Origin: Aggregicoccus sp. 17bor-14 | GTDB lineage: Bacteria; Myxococcota; Myxococcia; Myxococcales; Myxococcaceae | Direction of reading: 5' to 3' | DNA length: 64,000 bases | Assembly (NCBI RefSeq): GCF_009659535.1 | Contig: NZ_VJZZ01000004.1 | Coordinates: 186,001 to 250,000, forward strand | Part shown: piece after piece, positions 28,075 through 36,739 of the stretch | Position numbering within the stretch: position 1 is the first letter of the stretch | Layout of the letters: the number at the start of each line of letters is the position of its first letter | The notes under the pieces: generated by a model | The model's database searches: none | What the model was told of the DNA's origin: nothing | What the model saw: the letters and a program-made list of their open reading frames with translations, nothing else | Program-made: the position numbers and the translations under genes

Positions 28075-30468
28075 CTAGTTGCGCAGCGGCTTGCCCTTCT
28101 CGAGCATGTGCATGAGGCGGTCCTGGCTCTTCTCCTCGCCGATGAGGCTGAGGAAGGCCTCCAGCTCCAGCTCCAGCAGCTGCTCCTCGGTGAGCAGCGC
28201 GCTGGTGCTGGTGTCGCCGCCGGTGAGCACGCGGGCGAGCGTGCGGCCGATCTTCCGGTCGTGGGCGGAGATCTGGTTGTTCAGCTCCATGTCGTACAGG
28301 AGCATGTCGATGGTGGCCGCGCCGCTGGGGCCGCTGAGGCGGAACTTCGTGGGGCGCGGCGCGCGGAAGCCCGCGCTCGCCATGCCCAGCACCCGCGCCT
28401 TCGCGTCCGAGAGCAGCAGGTCGCGGTTCGCGCTGATGCCGTCCGAGTCCTTGAGGAAGCCGAACTCGCGCGCCTCCTCGGCGCTCGTCGCCACCTTCGC
28501 GGTGCCGATCGTGAGGAACACCTTCTTGAGGAAGGGCAGCGGGTCGAAGTCCTTGTCGCCCGCGTAGGGGCCGTACACGTTGCGCAGCAGCTGCATCGTG
28601 CCGCCGCCGCCGGGGATGAGGCCCACGCCCACCTCCACCAGGCCCATGTAGGTCTCGGCCGAGGCCTGGATGGCGTTGGCGCCCATGGCGGCCTCCGCGC
28701 CGCCGCCCAGGGTGAGGCCGAAGGGCGCGCTCACCACGGGCACCGGGCTGTAGCGCATGCGCTGGTTCGCCGCCTGGAAGCCCTTGGCCATGGTGCGGAT
28801 GGCCTCGAACTCGCCGCTCTTCGCGGCCCACAGCATGGCCATGATGTTGGCGCCGGCGCTGAAGTTGCTCCCGTCGTTGCCGATGACCAGGCCGCGGAAG
28901 TTCTTCTCCGTCTCCTCGATGGCGGTGTTCATCATCGCGATGATGCCGTCGTCGATGGAGTTCATCTTGGAGTGGAACTCGAGCAGCGTGACGCCGTCAC
29001 CCATGTCCCAGAGGCTCGCGCTGTCGTTGCCGGCGAGCTTCTTGTTGCCGCGCTTGAGGTACTCCACGCGCAGCGTGCGGGCGTTCTCCTGCACGGGCTT
29101 GGCGCTCTTGCTGGGGATGTCCCAGTAGGTGTCGCGGCCGTTCTCCACGCCGTAGAAGCTCTCGCGCCCCGCGGCGAGCATCTGCTCCACCCAGGCGGCG
29201 GGCTTCATCCCGAGCGCCTTCATGCGCTCCACGCCCTTGCGCACGCCGTAGGCGTCCCAGGTCTCGAAGGGGCCCAGCTCCCAGCCGAAGCCCCAGCGCA
29301 CGCCGCGGTCCACGTTGACCACGTCGTCGGCGATCTCCGGGATGCGGCGGCTCGAGTAGGCGAGCACGTCCAGCGTCACCTTCTCCGCGAACTTGCCCGC
29401 CTTGTCCTCGGCGCGCATCACGCTGGCGATGCGCTCGCCGACGTTCTCGATCTCCTTCGCCGCGCCGAGGCTCTCGAAGCGCACCTTGGCCTGCTTGCGG
29501 TACTCGAGCGTCTTGAGGTCGAGCGCGAGGATCTCCTTCTCGCCGCCCTCGCCCTTGCCCTTCTTGTAGAAGCCGCCGCCGCTCTTGTCGCCGAGCATGC
29601 CCTTGGCGACCATCTTCTGCAGGAACTCGGGGGCGGCGAAGGTGTCGCGCTCCTCGTCCTTCGTCAGCGTGTCGAAGCAGTTCTTCGCCACGTGGGTGAA
29701 GGTGTCCAGGCCCACGATGTCCGCGGTGCGGAACACGGCGCTCTTGGGGCGGCCCATGGCCGGCCCGAAGATCTTGTCCACCTCCTCGATGGACAGCTCC
29801 GCCTTCTGCATCTCGGCGATGGTGCGCATCATCCCGTACACGCCGATGCGGTTCGCGATGAAGTTGGTCGTGTCCTTGCCGTACACGATCCCCTTGCCCA
29901 GCACCTCCTCACCGAAGGTGTGGATGCGCTGCAGGACGGCGGGGTCCGTGTCCGGACCGGCCACCAGCTCCAGCAGCTTCATGTAGCGCACGGGGTTGAA
30001 GAAGTGCGTGACGAGGAAGTGCTTCTTGAAGGTCGCGGAGCGCCCCTCGAGCATGCCGGTGATGGAGAGGCCCGAGGTGTTGCTGGAGATGATCGCGTCC
30101 GGGCGCAGGTGCTTCTCCACCTTCGCGAAGGTGGCCTGCTTCACGGCGAGGTCCTCCTTCACCACCTCGATGACCCAGTCGCACTCGGCGATGCGCGCCA
30201 TGTCGTCCTCGAAGTTGCCCACCTCGAGGTAGCCCAGCGCCTGCTCGCTCATGATGGGGCTGGGCTTCTGCTTGCGCAGGTTGCCGAGCGCCGCGAGCGC
30301 GAACTTGTTGCGGAAGGCCTTGCTCGCCGTGTCCTCGCCGGGGTTCGCCTTGGGCGGGACGATGTCCAGGAGCAGCGCACGCACACCCGAGTTGGCCAGG
30401 TGGGAGGCGATCCCGCTGCCCATCACACCGGCACCCAGCACTGCCACTTTGCGGATCCGCGTCGTCAT
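28075..30468 (-). CDS. fadN: 3-hydroxyacyl-CoA dehydrogenase/enoyl-CoA hydratase, FadN type
   Basis: The 797-residue bifunctional protein of beta-oxidation has the dehydrogenase first and the hydratase last, as in Bacillus FadN and opposite to E. coli FadB. The NAD-binding motif is VLGAGVMGSGIA at the N-terminus; the dehydrogenase catalytic region is HFFNPVRYMKLLELV. The crotonase domain starts near residue 490, with the oxyanion-hole segment FSAGANIMAM and the catalytic region VEVGVGLIPGGGG. A palindrome lies about 65 bases upstream. It forms an operon with fadA. Confidence 0.93.
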   Translation of the reverse strand: MTTRIRKVAVLGAGVMGSGIASHLANSGVRALLLDIVPPKANPGEDTASKAFRNKFALAALGNLRKQKPSPIMSEQALGYLEVGNFEDDMARIAECDWVIEVVKEDLAVKQATFAKVEKHLRPDAIISSNTSGLSITGMLEGRSATFKKHFLVTHFFNPVRYMKLLELVAGPDTDPAVLQRIHTFGEEVLGKGIVYGKDTTNFIANRIGVYGMMRTIAEMQKAELSIEEVDKIFGPAMGRPKSAVFRTADIVGLDTFTHVAKNCFDTLTKDEERDTFAAPEFLQKMVAKGMLGDKSGGGFYKKGKGEGGEKEILALDLKTLEYRKQAKVRFESLGAAKEIENVGERIASVMRAEDKAGKFAEKVTLDVLAYSSRRIPEIADDVVNVDRGVRWGFGWELGPFETWDAYGVRKGVERMKALGMKPAAWVEQMLAAGRESFYGVENGRDTYWDIPSKSAKPVQENARTLRVEYLKRGNKKLAGNDSASLWDMGDGVTLLEFHSKMNSIDDGIIAMMNTAIEETEKNFRGLVIGNDGSNFSAGANIMAMLWAAKSGEFEAIRTMAKGFQAANQRMRYSPVPVVSAPFGLTLGGGAEAAMGANAIQASAETYMGLVEVGVGLIPGGGGTMQLLRNVYGPYAGDKDFDPLPFLKKVFLTIGTAKVATSAEEAREFGFLKDSDGISANRDLLLSDAKARVLGMASAGFRAPRPTKFRLSGPSGAATIDMLLYDMELNNQISAHDRKIGRTLARVLTGGDTSTSALLTEEQLLELELEAFLSLIGEEKSQDRLMHMLEKGKPLRN

Positions 30469-30532
30469 CTGAATGGCTCCCTGAGGGAAATGAGGCCCGA
30501 GAAGGCTTGGGGGAGTGCAGGAATGTAGGCTC

Positions 30533-30548
30533 TTGACCCGAAAGTCAA
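30533..30548. promoter_or_regulatory. TTGAC-N6-GTCAA palindrome between fadN and the M1 peptidase gene
   Basis: A perfect 5-bp-arm inverted repeat. On the minus strand one arm forms TTGACT, followed 15 bases later by TACATT (30527-30522), a possible fadN promoter, so a bound regulator would block it. The regulator is unknown. Confidence 0.4.
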
Positions 30549-30599
30549 CCGAGTCCGGCTACCGCCCGGGGACGAAACGATTAGAAGAAGCAGTACCCC

Positions 30600-32354
30600 A
30601 TGGCGCGCCTCGACCCGCACTCGTTCAACGATTCGTCCCAGCCTGAAACCGAGCACCTGGAGTGGCGCGCCCGCGTCGACTTCCGGACGCAGCGGCTGTA
30701 TGCGCAGGCCACGCTGAGCCTCAAGGAGCCCAGCGGCGGCCCGCTGGACCTGGACACGCGCGACCTGGAGATCCGCCGGGTGGTGGACGAGGCGGGCGAG
30801 CCCCTGCCCTTCGTGCTCTCGCCGCCCGAGCCCATCCTCGGCAGCCGGCTGCGCGTGCAGCTGCCCACGGGCACGCGCCGCTTCACGGTGCACTACCGCA
30901 CGAGTCCCCACGCGAGCGCCCTGCAGTGGCTCACCCCCGAGCAGACGGCCGGCGGCCAGCACCCCTTCCTCTTCAGCCAGTGCCAGGCCATCCACGCGCG
31001 CAGCGTGGTGCCCCTGCAGGACACCCCGCGCATCCGGCTGCGCTACCGCGCCGAGCTCACCGTGCCCAAGGCGCTCAAGGCGGTGATGGCGGCGGGCTTC
31101 CTCAAGCGCGAGGAGCAGGGCGTGGAGGCGGTGGAGCACTACGAGATGCCGCAGCCCATCGCGCCCTACCTGCTCGCCTTCGCGGTGGGCAGCCTCGCGC
31201 CCAAGGAGCTGGGGCCGCGCTCGCGGGTGTGGGCCGAGCCCGAGCTGCTGGAGGCCGCGGCCGAGGAGTTCGAGGGGGTGGACGCGATGCTGCGCGCCGC
31301 CGAGAGCCTCTTCGGCCCCTACGACTGGGAGCGCTTCGACCTGCTCACCATGCCGCCCTCCTTCCCCTACGGCGGCATGGAGAACCCGCGCCTCACCTTC
31401 CTCACCCCCACGCTGCTGGTGGGCGACAAGAGCCTGGTGAACGTGGTGGCGCACGAGCTCGCGCACTCGTGGACGGGCAACCTGGTCACCAACGCGAGCG
31501 CCGAGCACTTCTGGCTCAACGAGGGCTTCACCGTCTTCGCCGAGCGGCGCATCCTCGAGGCGCTCGCGGGCCCCGAGGTCGCGAGCCTGCACGCCGCGCT
31601 GGGGCGGCGCTCGCTGGACGAGGCACTCGAGCACTTCCGCGCCCACCCCGAGCTCACCCACCTGCGCACGCACCTGTCCCACGTGGACCCGGACGAGGCC
31701 TTCAGCCAGGTGCCCTACGAGAAGGGCTACCTGCTCTTGCGCGCGCTCGAGGAGGCCGTGGGGCGCGAGCGCTTCGACGGGTACCTGCGCCGGTATCTCG
31801 AGACCTACCGCTTCCAGGCACTCACCACGGAGGAGTTCGTCGCCTTCACGGAGCGGGAGCTCCCCGGCGCGCTCGCGCAGGTGCATGCGGACACGTACCT
31901 GCACGCGCCGGGCGTCCCCACGGGCGCGCCCTCCCCGCGCTCCGAGCGGCTCGAGCAGCTCAAGGCGCTCGCGGGCAAGGTGCCGACGGACGCACAGGTG
32001 CGCGCCTGGACTCCGACGGAGTGGCAGCTGTACCTCGAGTGGCTTCCCCCCTCCACGCCGCGCGCCACCTTCAAGGAGCTGGACGAGCGCTTCGGGCTCA
32101 CCCAGAGCCGCAACTCCGAGGTGCTCGTGGCCTGGCTCGTGGCAGCGCTGCGCGCGGACTACGGGCCCGCCGTCGCCCGCACGGAGCAACTGCTCTCCGA
32201 GGTGGGGCGCATGAAGTACCTCAAGCCCCTGTACACGCAGCTGGTCGCCTCGCGGAAGCACCGCGCGCTCGCGCGCCACCTGCTCGAGCGCAACCGCAGT
32301 CGGTACCATCCGATTGCGCGGCAGGGCGTGGAGGCCATTCTCGCGAAGGCGTGA
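30600..32354 (+). CDS. M1-family aminopeptidase, leukotriene-A4-hydrolase type
   Basis: The 584-residue cytoplasmic zinc aminopeptidase has no signal peptide. Residues 1-190 form the N-terminal beta-saddle. The exopeptidase motif GGMEN is at about 259, and the gluzincin zinc site HELAH (His285, His289) is followed by WLNEGF with Glu308. The C-terminal helical domain (about 455-584) matches the LTA4H-type domain and ends LLERNRSRYHPIARQG. It probably trims N-terminal residues from peptides. It is divergent from the fad operon. Confidence 0.93.
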   Translation: MARLDPHSFNDSSQPETEHLEWRARVDFRTQRLYAQATLSLKEPSGGPLDLDTRDLEIRRVVDEAGEPLPFVLSPPEPILGSRLRVQLPTGTRRFTVHYRTSPHASALQWLTPEQTAGGQHPFLFSQCQAIHARSVVPLQDTPRIRLRYRAELTVPKALKAVMAAGFLKREEQGVEAVEHYEMPQPIAPYLLAFAVGSLAPKELGPRSRVWAEPELLEAAAEEFEGVDAMLRAAESLFGPYDWERFDLLTMPPSFPYGGMENPRLTFLTPTLLVGDKSLVNVVAHELAHSWTGNLVTNASAEHFWLNEGFTVFAERRILEALAGPEVASLHAALGRRSLDEALEHFRAHPELTHLRTHLSHVDPDEAFSQVPYEKGYLLLRALEEAVGRERFDGYLRRYLETYRFQALTTEEFVAFTERELPGALAQVHADTYLHAPGVPTGAPSPRSERLEQLKALAGKVPTDAQVRAWTPTEWQLYLEWLPPSTPRATFKELDERFGLTQSRNSEVLVAWLVAALRADYGPAVARTEQLLSEVGRMKYLKPLYTQLVASRKHRALARHLLERNRSRYHPIARQGVEAILAKA

Positions 32355-32415
32355 GCGGCGGACGGGACGGATACGCCCACGGCCTCCCTGTCGTTGAGGA
32401 GGGGGGAGGACACGG

Positions 32416-33117
32416 ATGCGCCGCTTCTGCCTGGTGGTGGTGTTGCTCGCGGGGTGTGCGCACCCGCGTGCGCCGGCGCCTGCGATTCGCGAGCTCTCCG
32501 GCACGCCTCCGGGCGGGCTCGCGTACCGGCTCTATCTGCCCGAAGGTCCGCGTCCTGCGCGCCTCGTGCTGTGGTTGCATCCATCCGGCCACTCGCTCAA
32601 CGAGACGGCCGCGCGGCTCGCGCCTCTGCTCGCCCGGCACGGCTTCGCGCTGCTCACGCCGGTGGACAAGGACTTCCACAGCTGGCGCAGCGACGAGGCG
32701 AACCGGCTGATGGGCGTCACCCTCCCCTCGCTCGCGCAGCAGCCCGGCCTGGAAGCGCGCCGCCCCGTGCTGCTGGGCTTCAGTGCCGGAGGCCAGCTCG
32801 CGCTGCTCCTGTGGCAGGGCCATCCGGAGCTGCTGGGCGGCGCGGTGCTCATGGCCACCTCGCCGGTGGATGCGCGCGGCGACGCCATCGCCGCGCCCGA
32901 GGCTTCCCCCGCAGTGCTCGCGCGCGCGCCGCTGCTCGTGCTCACCGGCGAGCGCGACGTGGGCGCGGGGCCGTGGCGCGCAGCCGAGGGGCGGCTGCGG
33001 CGCGCGGGCGCGGTGCTCCAGGTACGCACCGTGCCGGAGCGCGGGCATGAGTGGCTCCTGGAGGGCGCGCAGCTGGACGCGCTCGAGCGCTGGCTCGCGG
33101 CGCTGCCCAGTCCCTGA
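32416..33117 (+). CDS. Alpha/beta-hydrolase lipoprotein (esterase-like)
   Basis: The 233-residue protein starts at ATG 32416 after a GGGGGGAGGA SD. The signal peptide ends in lipobox LLAGC (Cys14). The fold is alpha/beta hydrolase: nucleophile elbow GFSAGG, acid in TGERD and catalytic His in RGHEW. It resembles phospholipase/carboxylesterase or prolyl-oligopeptidase-like esterases; the HxGxS-like LHPSGHS segment fits the oxyanion region. Substrate unknown. Probably cotranscribed with the aminopeptidase 61 bases upstream. Confidence 0.85.
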   Translation: MRRFCLVVVLLAGCAHPRAPAPAIRELSGTPPGGLAYRLYLPEGPRPARLVLWLHPSGHSLNETAARLAPLLARHGFALLTPVDKDFHSWRSDEANRLMGVTLPSLAQQPGLEARRPVLLGFSAGGQLALLLWQGHPELLGGAVLMATSPVDARGDAIAAPEASPAVLARAPLLVLTGERDVGAGPWRAAEGRLRRAGAVLQVRTVPERGHEWLLEGAQLDALERWLAALPSP

Positions 33118-33119
33118 AG

Positions 33120-33737
33120 CTAGAGGCGCTCCGTCTCCACCGGGGCGCAGCGCACGGCCATCGGCTGGGGCGTCTCGCGCGGCACCTCAGAGCGCGCGTG
33201 GGCCACGTCCATCAGCGGCCCCGGGAAGCCGAGCGCGTAGCGGCCCGGCGCGGCGGTGTCGTAGGCGAGGCCCACGTCCACCTCGCCGTCCACCGAGGCG
33301 CCGGGGGCGAGCTCGCGGTAGTCGTCGGCGGTGGGGGCGGCGCGCTTCACCAGCGGGCCCTGATAGGGCAGCTCGGCGCCGTTGCGCTTCACCTCGAGCA
33401 TGCGCGAGCGCAGGCCCTCGAGCGGCGTGTGCCAGTCCAGCACGTAGAGCGTCTCGCGGCCGCGGTTGGTGAGCCGGAAGCGCAGGGTCATGGGCTCGCC
33501 CTGCTTCACGCGCGGCGCCACGCTCAGGGTGCACTCCAGGGGCGCTGCCTCTTGGGCTCCGGTCATGGCGGCCTCCGTTCCTGCGTCCTGCGGCGGCACG
33601 GCAGCGGGCGCGGTGGGCGGCTTCGCCCCGTCCGCGGCGCCGGGCGCGGGGGCCTCCTTGCGGGAGGCACAGGCGCCGAGGGAAAGGGTTGCTGCGAGCG
33701 CGACTGCGAGGCTGCTCCGGCCAATGTGCTTGGACAT
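33120..33737 (-). CDS. Lipoprotein resembling the N-terminal domain of the neighbouring M35 protease
   Basis: The 205-residue protein from ATG 33737 has a lipoprotein signal ending LSLGAC, a Pro/Ala-rich linker and then a single beta-sandwich-like domain (about residues 65-195). That domain is clearly related to residues 50-165 of the adjacent metalloprotease: both contain a TLR..N strand, an LxGLxxR(M/L) segment, the near-identical KRAAPTADDY/KRAAPTAADY and an R(Y/D)xxxF ending. It lacks the catalytic domain. It is downstream of the protease gene in the same direction but separated by a strong terminator, so it may have its own expression. It could serve as an inhibitor or folding helper, which is inference. 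Confidence 0.8.
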   Translation of the reverse strand: MSKHIGRSSLAVALAATLSLGACASRKEAPAPGAADGAKPPTAPAAVPPQDAGTEAAMTGAQEAAPLECTLSVAPRVKQGEPMTLRFRLTNRGRETLYVLDWHTPLEGLRSRMLEVKRNGAELPYQGPLVKRAAPTADDYRELAPGASVDGEVDVGLAYDTAAPGRYALGFPGPLMDVAHARSEVPRETPQPMAVRCAPVETERL

Positions 33738-33769
33738 GCGCAGAGGGACGCATAGGCGGCCCGCGTATG

Positions 33770-33808
33770 CAAAAAGAAAAGCGGGGGCGCCCGCCCGAGC
33801 GCCCCCGC
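33770..33808 (-). terminator. Strong intrinsic terminator of the M35 protease gene
   Basis: A perfect 10-bp stem (GCGGGGGCGC 33781-33790 with 33799-33808) is followed on the minus strand by TTTTCTTTTTG. Confidence 0.8.
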
Positions 33809-33829
33809 TCCGTGCTGCATCCGCAGCGG

Positions 33830-34945
33830 CTACTGCAGGAAGGGGTTGTTCTCGGCGAAGTATTCGTGGCTGTCCGCGTTGTCGAGGGCGGCCGCGGGGT
33901 CGGAGATGGCGAGGTTCTTCGCACCGCTCTGGCCGTAGACGTGATCGTCCGTGCCGGCGGTCACGTTGAAGTGGCTCATCTCGTGGACGAGCGTGCCGCC
34001 CTTGGAGTCGGTGCCGGTCATTGGCGCGGACCAGAAGGCGCGGCACACGTAGATCTTGTACGGCTGCGTCGGGTAGACGTACGCGTAGTAGGACTTCTTG
34101 CAGCCGCAGTCGAGCGTGACGGGCTTGGTGTTGAACGCGTCCGCGATCGCCACGAAGTGGCTCTTCGCCGTGTTCCAGCCGCTGCTGGAGAAGGCGCCGA
34201 ACCAGGTGGTGTAGCGCGGGGTGCCGGAGGGCGTACCCGCGAGGTAGCTGGAGGCCGCGTTCGAGTAGTTGCTCGCGGCGCTCAGCGCCTGCAGCAGCGT
34301 GGACTGCTGGGTCGCGTCACAGCGGCCGGTGAAAGAGACCTGGCTCGTCACCTGGGCCGCGACCTCGCGCTCCAGCGCCTCGGCGCCGCTCGCGCGGCCC
34401 TCGACCCAGAGCGAGAGCGCGTTGGAGCGCGCGGTGCCCAGGGCGCGGGGCCCCGCGGCGTTGAGGTGCTGCGCGGCCACCTCGAAGCGGACGTCGTAGT
34501 GGCCCGTGCGCGAGAGATCGTAGACCTCGGCGAGGTCCACCGAGCGCACCAGGCTCTCGCCCGGCTCGAGCCGCACGTAGTCGGCCGCGGTGGGGGCGGC
34601 GCGCTTGTAGTGCGGGCCCACGAAGGCCACCGCCTCGCCGTCACGCGTGACGGAGAAGAGGCGCTCCTCGAGGCCGTCCGCCGGGGTGAACCAGCGCAGC
34701 AGGCGCACCGCGTGGTCGCCCCCGTTGCGCAGGGTGACGGTGACGAGGGCGCGGTCGGAGAGCGCGAAGGCGGCCTTGTCCGAGCCCAGGGTCACGGTGA
34801 CGGCGCTGGTATCCGCCTCGCGCAGGTCCGTGAGGCTGTCCTGCACCAGCTCCTCACCCGAGGGCGCGCCACAGGCCCCGAGCAGTGCGGCACAGACGAG
34901 ACCACCCAGCGTGCGGCTCCAACGTCCACGAAGGCTCTGGCTCAT
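33830..34945 (-). CDS. M35-family (aspzincin) metalloendopeptidase lipoprotein
   Basis: The 371-residue protein starts at ATG 34945. The signal peptide ends in lipobox LLGAC, so it is likely surface-attached before any processing. Residues 50-165 form a beta-sandwich pro-domain-like region. The catalytic domain (about 205-371) has the zinc motif HEMSH (His321, His325) and the aspzincin GTDDHVYG segment (Asp333 or Asp334 as third ligand). Conserved disulphide-type cysteines appear in CGCKK and CRAFW. The family includes deuterolysin and peptidyl-Lys metalloendopeptidases, among them an enzyme long known from myxobacteria; cleavage before lysine is therefore plausible. Confidence 0.9.
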   Translation of the reverse strand: MSQSLRGRWSRTLGGLVCAALLGACGAPSGEELVQDSLTDLREADTSAVTVTLGSDKAAFALSDRALVTVTLRNGGDHAVRLLRWFTPADGLEERLFSVTRDGEAVAFVGPHYKRAAPTAADYVRLEPGESLVRSVDLAEVYDLSRTGHYDVRFEVAAQHLNAAGPRALGTARSNALSLWVEGRASGAEALEREVAAQVTSQVSFTGRCDATQQSTLLQALSAASNYSNAASSYLAGTPSGTPRYTTWFGAFSSSGWNTAKSHFVAIADAFNTKPVTLDCGCKKSYYAYVYPTQPYKIYVCRAFWSAPMTGTDSKGGTLVHEMSHFNVTAGTDDHVYGQSGAKNLAISDPAAALDNADSHEYFAENNPFLQ

Positions 34946-35085
34946 GCGGCAGGCATCCTTTGCTGTGAAGGGGGGTGCAGCCGGCGCGCGCTCCTGCCGC
35001 GCCGGGCGCCCGCTGCCTTCAGCAAGGGCCGAGCCAGTGTGGGCGCCTGTGCGATTTCACGGGCTTGCTGCGTCCGCTACGCGCG

Positions 35086-35107
35086 GGTGGAGCACGCGCG
35101 CTCCACC
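35086..35107. terminator. Hairpin in the 34946-35147 gap
   Basis: GGTGGAGC (35086-35093) pairs with GCTCCACC (35100-35107). With the next hairpin it separates the DNA-methyltransferase operon from the protease gene; no T-run. Confidence 0.35.
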
Positions 35108-35131
35108 GCGGGTGCGCGGGCGCGCGACACT

Positions 35132-35152
35132 GCTGACCGAATTCCGGTCAGC
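35132..35152 (-). terminator. Hairpin at the end of the 35148 gene
   Basis: GCTGACCG (35132-35139) pairs with CGGTCAGC (35145-35152) and includes the stop codon of the minus-strand gene. The stem is perfect and the loop AATTC; no clear T-run follows. Confidence 0.45.
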
Positions 35153-35669
35153 GCTCGGGGGCGGACGGGGGCTGCTGCAGAGGGGGCGCCTCGACCCAGT
35201 GGCGCAGCCACGCCTCCGCGAAGTCCATCTGGAACGGGGTGTCGTAGAAGAACAGCGCGTAGAGGAGCGCCGCGAACCCAACCGGGATGACGAGCGATAC
35301 GAGCTCGACCGGGGCGAGATGGTCGAGCGCCACCCCGAGCTGCATGCACGCGATCGCGGCCAGGAGCGTTGCGACCACGAGGAAGAACGCGGTCGGGTAC
35401 GCGGGAGGCCGGATCCGCACCTCGAGGGTGCTCCCGTGGGGAGCATCGAGGATGCGGCCCCGGACGACGGGAAACTCCCGGCGACCGCGCCTGGCGCGGG
35501 CGAACCAGAACGTGTCCCCGTCCACCTCGCCTACGAACTCCTCCTTGGGACGGAACAGGCGGAACACCGAGGGAGGCGCGAGCTTCCGGGAGATGCGCTC
35601 GCGCACCCAGGCGGGCGGCAGGGGCGACTGGAAGGTCACGTCCCTGTGCGGCAGGAACTTCAGCTCCAC
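35148..35669 (-). CDS. Hypothetical membrane protein downstream of a DNA methyltransferase gene
   Basis: The 173-residue protein uses GTG 35669, which shares one base with the TAG stop of the methyltransferase gene. The soluble N-terminal half (1-90) is rich in charged and aromatic residues (FRLFRPKEEFVGEVDGDTFWF). Two membrane helices follow (about 92-112 and 121-141), then a tail with Pro and Gln. The GC content of the first half is somewhat lower than that of neighbouring genes. I recognise no family. Confidence 0.7.
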   Translation of the reverse strand: MELKFLPHRDVTFQSPLPPAWVRERISRKLAPPSVFRLFRPKEEFVGEVDGDTFWFARARRGRREFPVVRGRILDAPHGSTLEVRIRPPAYPTAFFLVVATLLAAIACMQLGVALDHLAPVELVSLVIPVGFAALLYALFFYDTPFQMDFAEAWLRHWVEAPPLQQPPSAPER

Positions 35670-36547
35670 TAGCGCCCCGCCTGGGCCTCGAGCCGGCAGC
35701 GGGCGATGTCCAGGTAGCTCGCGTCCATGTCGATGCCCACGTAGCGGCGGCCGTGCTTCAGCGCCGCGACGCCCGTGGTGCCCGAGCCGTTGAAGGGGTC
35801 GAGGATGAGCGCGTCCGGGGAGGTGCTCGCCTCGATGATGCGCTCGAGCAGCGCCACCGGCTTCTGCGTGGGGTGGCTGCCGTGCGCCTTCTCCTCCTTG
35901 CGCGGAGACAGCATGCTCCAGACGCGGCCCTCGCCGTCCGCCGTGAGCTCCTCGTCACCGGCCTTGGGCAGGCTCCACACGTCGCGCATCTGCTTGCCGC
36001 CGTTCTCCTGCTTCATGCGCGCGTAGTTGTACGTGTGCTGCAGCTTCGAGGCGGGCTTGGGGCTCGCCCAGATGAGCAGCTCGCTGGAGTGCGTGAAGTA
36101 GCGGCAGCTCAGGTTGGGGCTGGCGTTGGGCTTGTACCAGGTGACCGTGTTGAGCAGCTTGAACCCGAGCTTCTGCATGGCGAAGCCCGCGTTGAAGATG
36201 ACGTGCTGCGTGCCGCTCACCCACAGGGTGCCGGTGGGCTTGAGCACGCGCTGGCAGGCCTCCAGCCACTTGGTGGTGAAGGCGTGGTCGTCCTCGATGC
36301 CGCGGCTCACGTCCCAGCCGCCCTTGGCCACGGAAACGCGCTTGCCGCCCTTGCAGGTGAAGCCGCCGTTGGACAGGAAGTACGGCGGGTCCGCGAACAC
36401 CATGTCGAAGGTGTGCGGCTCGAACTGGTTGAGCAGCGCCACGCTGTCGCCCTGGTAGAGCCGGTACGCGTCGCCGCGCGCGAACTCGCACTCGCGCAGG
36501 GGACGGTCGACAAGCTTCAGGGCAGTGGCAGCAGCGTTCGCAGACAT
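35669..36547 (-). CDS. DpnA-like adenine-N6 DNA methyltransferase
   Basis: The 292-residue beta-class amino-methyltransferase has catalytic motif IV DPPYFLSNGG (Asp53-Tyr56) first and the SAM-binding motif I LDPFNGSGTTG near residue 255 later. The segments TWYKP and SCRYFTHSSELL, plus HPTQKPVALLER, closely recall DpnA (the second methylase of DpnII), which methylates adenine in GATC and can act on single-stranded DNA. GATC specificity is thus likely but unproven. No restriction endonuclease gene is adjacent, so it appears to be a solitary methylase. Confidence 0.88.
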   Translation of the reverse strand: MSANAAATALKLVDRPLRECEFARGDAYRLYQGDSVALLNQFEPHTFDMVFADPPYFLSNGGFTCKGGKRVSVAKGGWDVSRGIEDDHAFTTKWLEACQRVLKPTGTLWVSGTQHVIFNAGFAMQKLGFKLLNTVTWYKPNASPNLSCRYFTHSSELLIWASPKPASKLQHTYNYARMKQENGGKQMRDVWSLPKAGDEELTADGEGRVWSMLSPRKEEKAHGSHPTQKPVALLERIIEASTSPDALILDPFNGSGTTGVAALKHGRRYVGIDMDASYLDIARCRLEAQAGR

Positions 36548-36675
36548 ACGCCTCCCTCGGGAAGTCGGTAGGCCGCGAACTGTGGGGGTGCTCCGGTGCT
36601 ACGTCGAATTTCTGGTCTGTAGCGCCCGAAAACTTGACGCGGGGGGCGCGCGAGAAGGCCCTCCGAAACGCCACG

Positions 36676-36705
36676 AGCCGGGCGCTTGTGGGCGCCCGGC
36701 TCGCG
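36676..36705 (-). terminator. Terminator-like hairpin downstream of rpmE
   Basis: A 12-bp stem, CGAGCCGGGCGC (36676-36687) with its complement at 36694-36705, closes a short loop between rpmE and the methyltransferase gene. Confidence 0.5.
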
Positions 36706-36713
36706 GGGAACTG

Positions 36714-36728
36714 CAACACTGTTGCAAG
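36714..36728. repeat. Perfect palindrome TGCAACA-C-TGTTGCA
   Basis: Seven-base arms around one C lie 12 bases past the rpmE stop. It could be part of the terminator region or a protein-binding site. Confidence 0.35.
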
Positions 36729-36739
36729 AGGCGAGGCGC

